From: Bacillota bacterium
GTDB lineage: Bacteria; Bacillota; Clostridia; Acetivibrionales; DSM-1351
Length of the DNA: 64,000 nucleotides
Assembly (NCBI GenBank): GCA_023390335.1
Contig: JAEWCZ010000087.1
Location: forward strand, 62,001 to 126,000
Direction of reading: 5' to 3'
This document shows, piece by piece, positions 36,737-45,736 of this stretch. The position numbers and the translations under genes were made by a program. The stretch's first letter is position 1; every line of letters starts with the position of its first letter. The notes beneath the pieces are model-generated. The model ran no database searches, was not told where the DNA came from, and was given only the letters and a program-made list of their open reading frames with translations.

Positions 36737-37789
36737 TTATCCTTCGTCATTAACTATCAGCACTTTTCCCTTAACAGTTCCGGGTACCTTGAACATATCA
36801 AAAGCATCCTTAATATTGCTAAGCGGAACTTTTTTGAATATAAAGCTATTATCAAACTGTAGTTCTCCGGTTGAAAAGTAATGTGCTGTAAGATCCCACT
36901 CTTTCCCTGGGAATGGTGCACTGTATGACATCCATGAGCCGGTAAGCTTAAATTCTTTTCTATTCATATTTTCAAATAGTTTTGGAGTAAATACTAAATC
37001 CTTAGTCGGTGTACCAATAAAACATACCGAAGCCTTATTTCCTGCCATTTCAAAAGCCAGCTTCATTGTTACATCAACACCTGCAGTTTCATAAACAAAG
37101 CCGAACCCTTTTTTATTAGTAAGCTCATCTATTTGCTGTCTAAAATCCTTTTCAAGAGTATTAATAGTCTCATCAGCGCCCAATCTTTTTGCAAGTGCTA
37201 ATCTATCATTATCAATATCAAATACAAATACTCTTTTTGCACCAAATATTTTTGCCCACTGTGCTGTAAACATTCCTACCGTTCCACCACCAAGGATCGC
37301 AACATCTTCTCCTGCCCGATAATCGGCACATAGTAAACCGTGAAGCGCTACTGTAGCAGGCTCGAAAAATGCTCCCTGTTCAAAAGGTACACTATCATCA
37401 AACTTGACAACATTTTTTTCAGGCATTTTTACATATTCAGCAAAGCTTCCCTGCTCTCTTGAGCCAATAAAGCTATAGTGCTTACATAGTGAATAATCAC
37501 CTTTCTGGCAGTCCTCACATTTCAGACATGGAACTAATGGTACACCAGCAACTCTGTCACCGACCTTGACCGAAGTTACCCCTTCACCTATTTCTGCTAC
37601 TTCTCCTGAAAATTCATGGCCTAGCACTATTGGGAAAAAGTGTGCTCCATCACCAAGAACTCTTGGAAGATCTGATCCGCATATTCCGGTAGCCCTCACC
37701 TTTACCAGTACTTCACCCTTTAAGGGCATAGGTGTAGCTATCTCCTCATAACGAATATCATCCTTTGCATGTAATACTCCTGCTTTCAT
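36737..37789 (-). CDS. zinc alcohol dehydrogenase, galactitol-1-phosphate dehydrogenase (GatD)-like
   Basis: A 350-residue medium-chain dehydrogenase. Catalytic zinc ligands are in CGSDLPR and GHEFSGE; the structural zinc site has four cysteines in CLKCEDCQKGDYSLC; the NAD motif is GGGTVG. It shares distinctive GatD stretches: GAHFFPIVLGHEFSG, FIGSREQGSFAEY and GSWMSYSAPFPGKEW. GatD oxidises galactitol 1-phosphate to tagatose 6-phosphate. No PTS system is nearby, so the substrate could be free galactitol or another polyol, with the kinase acting after it, or a phosphate made by the kinase first. GGAGG precedes the ATG. It follows the kinase gene by 28 bases. Confidence 0.9.
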   Translation of the reverse strand: MKAGVLHAKDDIRYEEIATPMPLKGEVLVKVRATGICGSDLPRVLGDGAHFFPIVLGHEFSGEVAEIGEGVTSVKVGDRVAGVPLVPCLKCEDCQKGDYSLCKHYSFIGSREQGSFAEYVKMPEKNVVKFDDSVPFEQGAFFEPATVALHGLLCADYRAGEDVAILGGGTVGMFTAQWAKIFGAKRVFVFDIDNDRLALAKRLGADETINTLEKDFRQQIDELTNKKGFGFVYETAGVDVTMKLAFEMAGNKASVCFIGTPTKDLVFTPKLFENMNRKEFKLTGSWMSYSAPFPGKEWDLTAHYFSTGELQFDNSFIFKKVPLSNIKDAFDMFKVPGTVKGKVLIVNDEG

Positions 37790-37817
37790 TGTTACCTCCT
37801 TTAACGCGTTCTAACGC

Positions 37818-39329
37818 TTAAACTTTTTGCATTGTATCCTTCAGTTTTTCATACAGTTCAAGGTAAATCTCGTAATTATTTTTATACCTAGCATGAGCTT
37901 GCATATCTGGCTCATGTGTGCGAGTAATTACAATAGTATCCTCTACCGCCTGTTCAAAGCTCTTGTACAGTCCTGTTCCGACACCTGCCAGAATTGCAGC
38001 TCCCAGTGTTGTAGCCGTATCTGAAGTTGGAACATTGATGGTTTTACCTGTTATATCAGCCTTCATTTGTGTCCAAAGTCTGCTGTTGGCAGCTCCACCC
38101 ATTGCAACCAGCTTATCTATGTCAACGCCAATTTCCTCTGCAGTTTTCATATTGTGCTGTAATGCAAATGCACAGCCTTCCATAATAGCTCTAATAATAT
38201 GAGCTCTGGTTTTGTTATAACCCAGTCCGAAAAATACTCCCTTTGCATTCTTGTCCCACAAAGGAGACCTTTCTCCAGCCATGTATGGTAAAAATATCAA
38301 CCCTTCTGATCCCACAGGTATTTTTCCAGCTTCTTCATCCATAATTTTAAAGGGGCTTACGCCCTTTGCTTTGGCTTCTATTTCCTCAAATGCTCCAAGT
38401 TCCTGCTTAAACCACTTTATCGTTCCGCCTCCGCCAACAGTTCCTCCCTGTAAAAGCCAACGTCCAGGTACAACGTGGAAGCTTAAAATAAGCTTCTCAT
38501 GAGCAATTGCTGAATCCAGACATATACTCATTCCGCCGGCTTGCCCACCTTGTTCCTGCGTTTGACCAACATTTATAACTCCAGCACCAAGTGTTCCACA
38601 AGATGCATCCAATCCACCGGCAACAACAGGAGTACCCTTAACTAATCCTGTTTGAGCCGCCGCCACACCCGTTACTTCACCAATTACATCATGACATTGA
38701 TAAATTTCTGGAAGCTTATCTCTATCAAATCCTAGTTCGTCACAAAAGCTATCATCCCATTTACCCTCTTTCATATTAAAAGAATGTATACCATAACCCT
38801 GTGATAAGTCCTGAGATATTTGACCGGTGAGTTTAAAAGCTATAAAACTGTTGCTCTGCAAAAACTTATATGTTGAGTTGTAAACATCTGGCATGTTTTT
38901 CTTAAACCACAGTATTTTAGGTGTTGAATATGTAGGTTCAAATGAATTACCACTTAACCTAAAAATTCGGTTAAATCCAACTCTATTTATAGTTTCTCTA
39001 CAGATATCATCTGCTCTTGTATCCATCCATATTGGTGTATTGCTGAGAACATCACCCTTCTTGTCAATAGGTATGGCAGACCAGCTCTGCCCGTCAATGC
39101 CTATTCCTGCTATTTGGCTTGCATTTATTTTAGAAGAAGTAATTGTCTCTTTGATTGCGGCGCAGACACTTTCCCACCATTCATTCGGGTTTTGCTCTAC
39201 AAATCCTAAATGAGGATAGTATACTTTATACTCCTTTGTAGATTGTGATAAAACTTTACCTTGAAGGTTAAATACTGCTACTTTACAGGCAGATGTTCCA
39301 ATATCAATTCCTAGTAATAATTTTTCCAT
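37818..39329 (-). CDS. FGGY-family carbohydrate kinase (xylulokinase-like)
   Basis: A 503-residue two-domain sugar kinase. The N-terminal ATP-fold begins LLLGIDIGTSACKVAVFN; GIGIDGQSWSAIPID and the C-terminal domain motif MGGAANSRLW with TTLGAAILAG are typical. Family members phosphorylate ketoses or polyols. GAGGTGG is six bases before the ATG at 39329; an upstream GTG overlaps the site and is rejected. First gene of the set, with a LacI operator in its promoter (39365-39387). Expected substrate is tagatose or a related ketose produced by the dehydrogenase next door, or the polyol itself; xylulose cannot be excluded. Confidence 0.9.
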   Translation of the reverse strand: MEKLLLGIDIGTSACKVAVFNLQGKVLSQSTKEYKVYYPHLGFVEQNPNEWWESVCAAIKETITSSKINASQIAGIGIDGQSWSAIPIDKKGDVLSNTPIWMDTRADDICRETINRVGFNRIFRLSGNSFEPTYSTPKILWFKKNMPDVYNSTYKFLQSNSFIAFKLTGQISQDLSQGYGIHSFNMKEGKWDDSFCDELGFDRDKLPEIYQCHDVIGEVTGVAAAQTGLVKGTPVVAGGLDASCGTLGAGVINVGQTQEQGGQAGGMSICLDSAIAHEKLILSFHVVPGRWLLQGGTVGGGGTIKWFKQELGAFEEIEAKAKGVSPFKIMDEEAGKIPVGSEGLIFLPYMAGERSPLWDKNAKGVFFGLGYNKTRAHIIRAIMEGCAFALQHNMKTAEEIGVDIDKLVAMGGAANSRLWTQMKADITGKTINVPTSDTATTLGAAILAGVGTGLYKSFEQAVEDTIVITRTHEPDMQAHARYKNNYEIYLELYEKLKDTMQKV

Positions 39330-39364
39330 ATCGCCCACCTCGTTACGTTATTTGCATTTCATAA

Positions 39365-39387
39365 ATTATATAGCTAAACGTTTAGCT
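39365..39387 (-). promoter_or_regulatory. LacI-type operator over the promoter of the kinase operon
   Basis: AGCTAAACGTTTAGCT (39372-39387) is a perfect 16-bp palindrome with the central CG typical of LacI/GalR operators. On the minus strand it sits directly upstream of a -10 TATAAT (39365-39370), so a bound repressor would cover the promoter of 39329-32349. The adjacent regulator gene should encode the protein that binds it. Confidence 0.82.
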
Positions 39388-39457
39388 TTACTTCAAAATA
39401 TTTGAGAAGCAAAATGCATTCACTTCTCATATACCTTTAATAACACATTTTATTTAA

Positions 39458-40453
39458 CTAATTTTCTACCTTTTTAATAGAATCCTTTAACATCAACTCT
39501 GTTTTAAGCCTAATCATTGACGGAAAATTTGAATTGTCACCTTTTAGCCGTCTTAATATCGTATTTGCTGCCACTTCCCCAATTTGTTTAACAGGCTGAA
39601 TTACTATGGATAATGGAGGCTTTACTACTTTTGCCAGCTGTAAGTTATCAAAACCTATAATAGATATATCATCCGGTACTTTTATATCACTTTCATTTAT
39701 AGCCATTACAGCACCGAGAGTCATTTCATAGTTTGTAACCAGAACAGCAGTTGGCGGTTCCTCCATGTTTATTAATTCCAACAGAAGCCTATATCCGCTT
39801 TCTACCTGATAATCGCCTTTTTTTATAAGTTCGCTATCTATAGTCATATCATAATCTTCATGTACTCTTTCGTAACCCTTCAAACGTTCCTGAGCAGTGT
39901 ATATATCCTCAGGTCCACAGATAATCCCAATTCTTTTGTGACCTAGCATTATCAATTGTTCCACTGCATTATAAGAAGCATTCAGATTATCTACCAATAC
40001 TGTATCACACTCTACTCCCCTGAGAGCTCTGTCAATAAGTACAATTGGAATATTTCTATTAATAACCGAATTAATAACCTCTAAATCACATCCCATCGGC
40101 ATAGTAATAATTCCATCAACCATTTTTTTTACTAAAAAATCGAGCTTTTGTTTCTCAAGGTTTTTATCTTCCTTATAGTCACAAATTATCGTACTATATC
40201 CATTCTTAATTAAAATACTTTCTATATTTGATACTATGCTAGTAAAAAATATGTTCTCAAGGCTTGGAATTAATAGTCCAATTGTCATTGTTTTATTAGT
40301 TTTTAACCCTCTTGCAATCTCATTAACTTCAAAACCCAACTCTTTTATTGCTTTGTCAATAACAACACGATTTTCTTCCAGGACATTACCGCCATTAATA
40401 TATTTTGAAATTGTCGCTATTGACAGCCCGGACTTCCTGGCAACATCCTTCAT
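39458..40453 (-). CDS. LacI family transcriptional repressor
   Basis: About 331 residues. An N-terminal helix-turn-helix (MKDVARKSGLSIATISKYI) is followed by a hinge and a periplasmic-binding-protein-like effector domain (TIGLLIPSLENIFFT; GIICGPEDIYTAQERLKGY; DISIIGFDN). I place the start at the ATG at 40453, which gives the usual N-terminus; a GTG at 40483 would add ten residues but lies only about 14 bases from the likely transcript start with no ribosome site. It precedes the kinase operon in the same direction and should repress it. A half-matching operator over its own leader suggests self-control. Confidence 0.9.
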   Translation of the reverse strand: MKDVARKSGLSIATISKYINGGNVLEENRVVIDKAIKELGFEVNEIARGLKTNKTMTIGLLIPSLENIFFTSIVSNIESILIKNGYSTIICDYKEDKNLEKQKLDFLVKKMVDGIITMPMGCDLEVINSVINRNIPIVLIDRALRGVECDTVLVDNLNASYNAVEQLIMLGHKRIGIICGPEDIYTAQERLKGYERVHEDYDMTIDSELIKKGDYQVESGYRLLLELINMEEPPTAVLVTNYEMTLGAVMAINESDIKVPDDISIIGFDNLQLAKVVKPPLSIVIQPVKQIGEVAANTILRRLKGDNSNFPSMIRLKTELMLKDSIKKVEN

Positions 40454-40484
40454 TGTAGCAGAGATATAATCACCTTCATTCACG

Positions 40485-40532
40485 AAACGTTTAACCTGTT
40501 TTTATGATATCAAATCAATATTTAAAAGTCAA
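40485..40532 (-). promoter_or_regulatory. promoter of the lacI-type gene with operator-like core
   Basis: On the minus strand TTGACT (40527-40532), 17 bases, TATCAT (40504-40509). Just downstream is AAACGTTTA (40485-40493), the same core as the palindrome at 39372-39387. This points to autoregulation. Confidence 0.65.
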
Positions 40533-40579
40533 TAGTCATTCTGTTTTGGTTCTGTTGCTGTATGCAATACATACCGGAC

Positions 40580-40618
40580 AAAAATAAAAGCACAAATCTA
40601 TAAAAGATAAGTGCTTTT
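40580..40618 (-). terminator. terminator after the ABC-F gene
   Basis: AAAAGCAC and GTGCTTTT pair around a 17-base loop with further internal pairing. The minus strand continues ATTTTTG. It separates the ABC-F gene from the LacI regulator. Confidence 0.7.
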
Positions 40619-40636
40619 CCCAAATATAATAAACTA

Positions 40637-42193
40637 TTAAACTATTTTTGTTGTCCAGTCCTCTACATTCCACACATCGGTAACCCAATCTTCATAGAAT
40701 TCAGGTTCGTGGCATACAAGTAGTACTGTACCTTTAAACTCTCTCAATGCCCTTTTTAACTCGTCTTTTGCATCAACATCCAAATGGTTTGTAGGTTCAT
40801 CCAGTATAAGCCAGTTAACATCCTTCAACATAAGCTTACACAGTCTGACCTTTGCGTTTTCTCCCCCACTGAGTACCATCATCTGGCTTGTTATATGTTC
40901 TGTAGTCAAACCGCATTTAGCCAAAGCTCCTCGTACCTCGGCATTGCTCATACCGGGATAATCGTTCCACACCTCTTCTAATGCAGTATTTGTGTTATAA
41001 CGTTCTGATTCCTGTTCAAAATAACCCGGATACAAATAATCATCAAGCTTTACACTTCCTGAAAATGGCTTTTGCACACCTAGAAGGGTTTTCATCAAGG
41101 TAGATTTACCAAGTCCGTTTACTCCTTTGACAGCTACTTTTTGCCCTCTCTCCAAGGAGATATTTAATGCCCTTGACAAAGCAGATTCATAGCCGATTAC
41201 AAGATTCTCAGTCTGAAAAATGTACCTTCCCGGAGCCCTTGCCTCTCTAAATTTGAAAATCGGTTTAGCTTTTTCCTTAACCTTTTCAATAATATCCATC
41301 TTGTCAAGCTTTTTCTGTCTGCTCTTTGCCATATTTGTCGTTGCAACACGAGCCTTATTTCTGGCTATGAAATCCTCAAGCTTCTCAATTTCCTTCTGCT
41401 GCTTCTCGTATGCCTGCTGGGTCTGCTGTTTTGCCAGCTGATACATTCTCTGGAACTCATCATAATTTCCTGCGTACCTTGTAAGCACAGCATTCTCAAC
41501 ATGGTAAATTACATTTACAACGTCATTCAAAAACGGAATGTCATGTGAGACAAGAATAAATGCATTTTCGTAATTCTTTAAATAATTCTTTAGCCAGTTA
41601 ATATGATTCTCGTCCAAAAAGTTAGTAGGCTCGTCCAGTATCAATATCATCGGGCTTTGCAAAAGTAATTTTGTAAGCAGTACCTTTGCCCTTTGTCCTC
41701 CACTCAGGTTTGCAACATCTGTTTCAAGACCTATATCCCCAAGTCCCAGACCGTTTGCTACTTCTTCTATTTTCGAATCTAAAACGTAAAAGCCGTTGTG
41801 CTCCAAAACGCTCTGTATATCTCCCACGTCTTCCATCATTGAGTTAATTTCACTCTCTGATGCTTCACCCATTTTTTCATATATCTCCAGCATTTCCTTT
41901 TCCAAATCAAACATATACTGAAAAGCTTCTCTAAGTGCTTCTCTGATAGTCTTTCCCGGAGTAAGAACCGTATGTTGATCAAGATATCCCGTTGTTATTC
42001 TGTTGCACCATTCCACCTTACCCTCATCAGGCATAAGCTTACCGGTTATAATATTTAAAAAAGTGGATTTTCCTTCACCATTGGCACCGACAAGGCCTAC
42101 ATGCTCACCCTTTAAAAGTCTGAAAGAGGCATCCTCCAATATTTTTCTGGCACCAAAACCGTGACTTACATTCTCTACATTTAATATACTCAT
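40637..42193 (-). CDS. ABC-F family ATPase
   Basis: A 518-residue soluble protein with two ATP-binding domains and no membrane part. Domain 1: GANGEGKSTF, LSGGQRAK, LILDEPTNFLD. Domain 2: GVNGLGKSTL, LSGGENAKV, LILDEPTNHLD. Between them is a charged helical linker (about residues 240-310, KQQTQQAYEKQQKEIEKL) that reaches the ribosome in this family. ABC-F proteins assist translation or protect the ribosome from antibiotics. The form is nearest to the housekeeping YbiT/YkpA-like group; no antibiotic-resistance leader peptide was seen upstream. AGGGG precedes the ATG. Confidence 0.92.
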   Translation of the reverse strand: MSILNVENVSHGFGARKILEDASFRLLKGEHVGLVGANGEGKSTFLNIITGKLMPDEGKVEWCNRITTGYLDQHTVLTPGKTIREALREAFQYMFDLEKEMLEIYEKMGEASESEINSMMEDVGDIQSVLEHNGFYVLDSKIEEVANGLGLGDIGLETDVANLSGGQRAKVLLTKLLLQSPMILILDEPTNFLDENHINWLKNYLKNYENAFILVSHDIPFLNDVVNVIYHVENAVLTRYAGNYDEFQRMYQLAKQQTQQAYEKQQKEIEKLEDFIARNKARVATTNMAKSRQKKLDKMDIIEKVKEKAKPIFKFREARAPGRYIFQTENLVIGYESALSRALNISLERGQKVAVKGVNGLGKSTLMKTLLGVQKPFSGSVKLDDYLYPGYFEQESERYNTNTALEEVWNDYPGMSNAEVRGALAKCGLTTEHITSQMMVLSGGENAKVRLCKLMLKDVNWLILDEPTNHLDVDAKDELKRALREFKGTVLLVCHEPEFYEDWVTDVWNVEDWTTKIV

Positions 42194-42267
42194 TTTGTAC
42201 CCCTGATAAAAATATATTATGTGCAGAACTAGTATAACTTATATTAACTACTTTAGTCCATAGAAAA

Positions 42268-43983
42268 CTATACTGTAAATTTACCGACAATTTCCTTTAA
42301 TTTCTGAGTACTTCTATTACTGATTTCCATTTCATTCTTAACCTTATTTACCATTCCAACTATTTCCATGTTCTGCTCCGCTATACTTTGTGTTCCCGCT
42401 GCACCCTCATTTACTGTTTTGGTTACATCATTAATAGCACGGATTATTCCTTCCACTGAAGCCGTGAGTTCTTGTGATGTTGCGCTAAAATCAGAAACAA
42501 GTTCATAAACAAATGCCGCATCATTATTATAGAATTCACCTGTTTTTACCATGTTTGAGTAATCAGGCCTCACGGTTGTATCGAGAAAATTCAATACTGT
42601 TCTGGAACCTTCTGCAAGGTCTGCAACTGCAGAGATAACTGCATTAGTGACCCTCTGTATTTCGTTTACTGCGGTCTTCGACTCCTCAGCCAGCTTTCGG
42701 ATTTCATCGGCAACAACCGCAAAGCCCTTTCCTGCTTCACCTGCCCTTGCCGCTTCTATTGCCGCATTTAGTGCAAGAAGATTGGTTTGGTCTGAAATTT
42801 GTAATATCGTTCCGGTCAGAACATCGATTTGCTCCACTGCTTTTGAATTAACCAATGCAGTTTTTAATTTTTTAGTTGTTCCTTCATAAATTTGATGTGC
42901 TGTTTTTTCAGATAATATTGAGCTGTCTCTCAATGTAACCGCCCGATTTCCTATTTCTTGTGCCTCTATTGAACCCTTTTGAGCCTTTTCATTCATTGCT
43001 TCTATAGCAGATTCAATTTCCTGCGAGGATGCATTTACCTGTTCCGTTGCAGCCGCTGTCTCCTCCATACCGGCAGATATTTCTTCGGTAGTAGCTGAAA
43101 CATTTTCAACGTATGCATTTAGTTCCTCCATTTTTTTATCAACTATGGCTATGGAGGTTTCAACCACCGTCGATTCTTTAATTATTCCGTTTACGATTGT
43201 TCTTACATTAAACAAAAATTTATTGACAGAGTCCGCAAGCTGTCCGACTTCATCTTTGCTTTTAATATCAATTTCTCTAGTAAGATCTCCGCCTGTTTGA
43301 GCTAATATATTCAGTTCTCTTTTAAGCTTACCTATAGGTTTAATTATTCCTAGTGCGATCAAAAAGCTAAGTAAGAAGCCAACTACTAATGAAATGGCAA
43401 TTGCATAAGTCAAAATTCTTATTGCAACTACAGAATCTCTGTTATTTTGTAAATTTATATTGCTTGCAACCTTTCTACAGTATTCTGCCAAATCTTTAAG
43501 TGTTTTTTGCTCACCGCGTAAATAACTAATATTTTTATTCAATATTTCAAGGGCTTCTTCGTCATTCCCTAAATTTGCTGCTTGTATTATTTTATCTCTT
43601 ATTTCCCTGAAAGCTTTCCTGTTTTCCTCAAATACTGCTATATTATCTGATTCAAACTTGTCAAGTTTTGTTTTTTTATAATTTTCCCAATTCTCATCTA
43701 TTTTTTGTGAATTGCTTTCAATATTTTTTTCATATTGGCTTTGTAACTGTTTATCATTATTATTGAGTACCAAATAAAGAATATAGGTTTCATTTTCATC
43801 TATTTTACTTATACTATCGTTCAGCCATTCTATGGGTAATAGCCTGTCCTGATACATACTATCCATGGCTCTGTGTGCACTATCAATATAATGGTAACCT
43901 GTAACACCGACAGCTACTATAAAAGCAAGTAAAACAACAGATAAAAGAATTATTTTATACACTATCTTTAAGTTTTTAAACAT
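42268..43983 (-). CDS. methyl-accepting chemotaxis protein, paralogue of 14966-16681
   Basis: Starting at the ATG at 43983 (GAGGAG eight bases upstream) the product has 571 residues, the same as its paralogue. It has the same plan: helix, four-helix-bundle sensor, helix, HAMP (DIKSKDEVGQLADSVN), signalling hairpin (NLLALNAAIEAARAGEAGKG) and the same ending LKEIV.KFTV. The sensor domain has diverged, which suggests different ligands, while the signalling half is nearly unchanged. A small in-frame extension to 43998 is less likely because the paralogue starts at the same motif (MFKNLKI, MLKNVKI). Confidence 0.92.
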   Translation of the reverse strand: MFKNLKIVYKIILLSVVLLAFIVAVGVTGYHYIDSAHRAMDSMYQDRLLPIEWLNDSISKIDENETYILYLVLNNNDKQLQSQYEKNIESNSQKIDENWENYKKTKLDKFESDNIAVFEENRKAFREIRDKIIQAANLGNDEEALEILNKNISYLRGEQKTLKDLAEYCRKVASNINLQNNRDSVVAIRILTYAIAISLVVGFLLSFLIALGIIKPIGKLKRELNILAQTGGDLTREIDIKSKDEVGQLADSVNKFLFNVRTIVNGIIKESTVVETSIAIVDKKMEELNAYVENVSATTEEISAGMEETAAATEQVNASSQEIESAIEAMNEKAQKGSIEAQEIGNRAVTLRDSSILSEKTAHQIYEGTTKKLKTALVNSKAVEQIDVLTGTILQISDQTNLLALNAAIEAARAGEAGKGFAVVADEIRKLAEESKTAVNEIQRVTNAVISAVADLAEGSRTVLNFLDTTVRPDYSNMVKTGEFYNNDAAFVYELVSDFSATSQELTASVEGIIRAINDVTKTVNEGAAGTQSIAEQNMEIVGMVNKVKNEMEISNRSTQKLKEIVGKFTV

Positions 43984-44163
43984 ATATTTACTCCTCATTA
44001 ATTAATTTTTTTAAGTAACATATAAATTTAACCTTTAAGTTTATTATACATTCCAATAAACTAATTTTAAATACATTTTTTAATTTTTTTGCTAAATTTT
44101 AGAATATTTTGAGATTTTTACAATTATTATATATTATTCTTATCAAATAGTGTAAATTTTTGC

Positions 44164-44200
44164 GAAAAATAACCCTTGGTAAATTAATACCAAGGGTTAT
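44164..44200 (-). terminator. terminator of the nfeD-floT unit
   Basis: ATAACCCTTGGT and ACCAAGGGTTAT form a perfect 12-bp stem with an eight-base loop, followed on the minus strand by TTTTTCG. Confidence 0.88.
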
Positions 44201-44217
44201 GTCTTTTTTCTCTGACT

Positions 44218-45651
44218 TTACTCTACATTTTCTGCTTCATTTTCATTCTGCGTCTGTACTGTATTCTTTTTAAGAAAATCTAAAACGTTCATACCTGTAA
44301 GAGCTTCTACGGTTTCAGGCAATTGAGATATTATATCTGTTACATAACCTGTTACTTTGGCTGCTCCTTTTCCTTTTCCTTCTCCTCCATTGTCCACTAT
44401 AACAATCTTTTCTGTCTTTGAAAGCGGACTAGCTACTGCATTAGCTATTTCAGGTAATTTCTCTATTATCATCTGTGTTACGGCAGCATCATTGTACATT
44501 TTGAAGGCTTCTGCCTTTTTCGCCATTGCCAGAGCTTCCGCTTCACCTTTTGCCTTGATGATTTCAACTTCTGCCATACCTTCGGCTCTCTTTGCTTTAG
44601 CTTTGGCTTCACCTTCCATCTCGATGGCACGTGATCTTGCCTCGGCTGCTGCAACCTCTCTGTACTTGTTGGCATCAGCTACCTTTGTTGCCTGATAGTT
44701 TTCAGCATCTGCCTGCTTCTTTACAGTAGCTTCCAATTCCTTTTCTCTTCTCATTGCTTCCTGTTCTGCAAGTTCAATTTCCTTCTGCTTCTTAACTATT
44801 TCAACCTGCATTGCAGTTTCGGCAACTTCCTTCTTAACGATGTTGGCCTTGATATCGTATGCTAGGTCAGCTTCAGCCTTTGCTGTCTGCTGATCCTTGT
44901 TATAGGACTGAACCTTTAGCTCCTTGTCCTTGTTTGCCTCGGCTATCTGTGTTTCAGCCTGGATTCTTGCTTCTTCACCCTGTCTGTTAGCCTCAGCTGT
45001 TTTAACCTTGGTTTCCTTTGTAGCATTTGCTTCTGCGATTTGGGCATCTCTCTTTACTTCTGCAATTCTAGGTTTTCCAAGCGCTTCCAAATAACCATTT
45101 TTATCTGCTATATCTTTGATTGTAAGAACCTTTAATTCAAGACCCATGTTTTGAAGCTCTGTCGCTGCAACGCCCTGAACGTGTGATGCAAAGGTTTCTC
45201 TGTCTTTATAAATTTCTTCTACAGTCATTTTTGAAACTATTTCACGGAGCTTTCCTTCCAGAACCTGCTGAGTCGTTTTTGCTATTATCCCAAGCATATA
45301 GTCAAGTCCCTTTGAAGTATTGAACTGCTCAGCCGCCGACAGGATGGACTCTCTGTCGGATTTAACCTTTACTACTGCAACTCCATCAGCTACTATTCCA
45401 ACTCCCTGAGAGGTCAATGCTCCATCAATTCTTATATCTATCTGCATGTTTTCCAGCGAAATGATGTCTGTTCTTTCAAGCATAGGCACGACAATACCGC
45501 CACCACCGGTTATAACTCTTCTACCTCTGAATCCTGTTACAACCAAAGCTTTGTCCTGAGGTACCTTCCTGTACATTGAAAGAAAGATGAAAATTACGAT
45601 AAAAAGTATAGCTACTATTACCGCTGGTATAAAAAATATTGAATCCAACAT
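44218..45651 (-). CDS. floT: flotillin-like protein
   Basis: A 477-residue membrane scaffold of the flotillin (YuaG/FloT) type that organises ordered membrane patches. One N-terminal membrane segment (about residues 5-25) is followed by the SPFH domain (VVTGFRGRRVITGGGGIVVPM; LREIVSKMTVEEIYKDRE) and a long coiled coil rich in Ala-Glu-Lys (residues about 200-380). A C-terminal domain with KLPEIANAVASPLSK ends it. AAAGGAG precedes the ATG. It lies 85 bases downstream of an NfeD-type gene, the usual partner of flotillins, and is ended by a strong terminator. Confidence 0.95.
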   Translation of the reverse strand: MLDSIFFIPAVIVAILFIVIFIFLSMYRKVPQDKALVVTGFRGRRVITGGGGIVVPMLERTDIISLENMQIDIRIDGALTSQGVGIVADGVAVVKVKSDRESILSAAEQFNTSKGLDYMLGIIAKTTQQVLEGKLREIVSKMTVEEIYKDRETFASHVQGVAATELQNMGLELKVLTIKDIADKNGYLEALGKPRIAEVKRDAQIAEANATKETKVKTAEANRQGEEARIQAETQIAEANKDKELKVQSYNKDQQTAKAEADLAYDIKANIVKKEVAETAMQVEIVKKQKEIELAEQEAMRREKELEATVKKQADAENYQATKVADANKYREVAAAEARSRAIEMEGEAKAKAKRAEGMAEVEIIKAKGEAEALAMAKKAEAFKMYNDAAVTQMIIEKLPEIANAVASPLSKTEKIVIVDNGGEGKGKGAAKVTGYVTDIISQLPETVEALTGMNVLDFLKKNTVQTQNENEAENVE

Positions 45652-45736
45652 TTTAACACTCCTTTGTGATTTTTATATTTCAACCTTAAATTCTCCATAT
45701 AAAGATTTCAATTTATTTGAAGAAAAAAGTTGTTTT

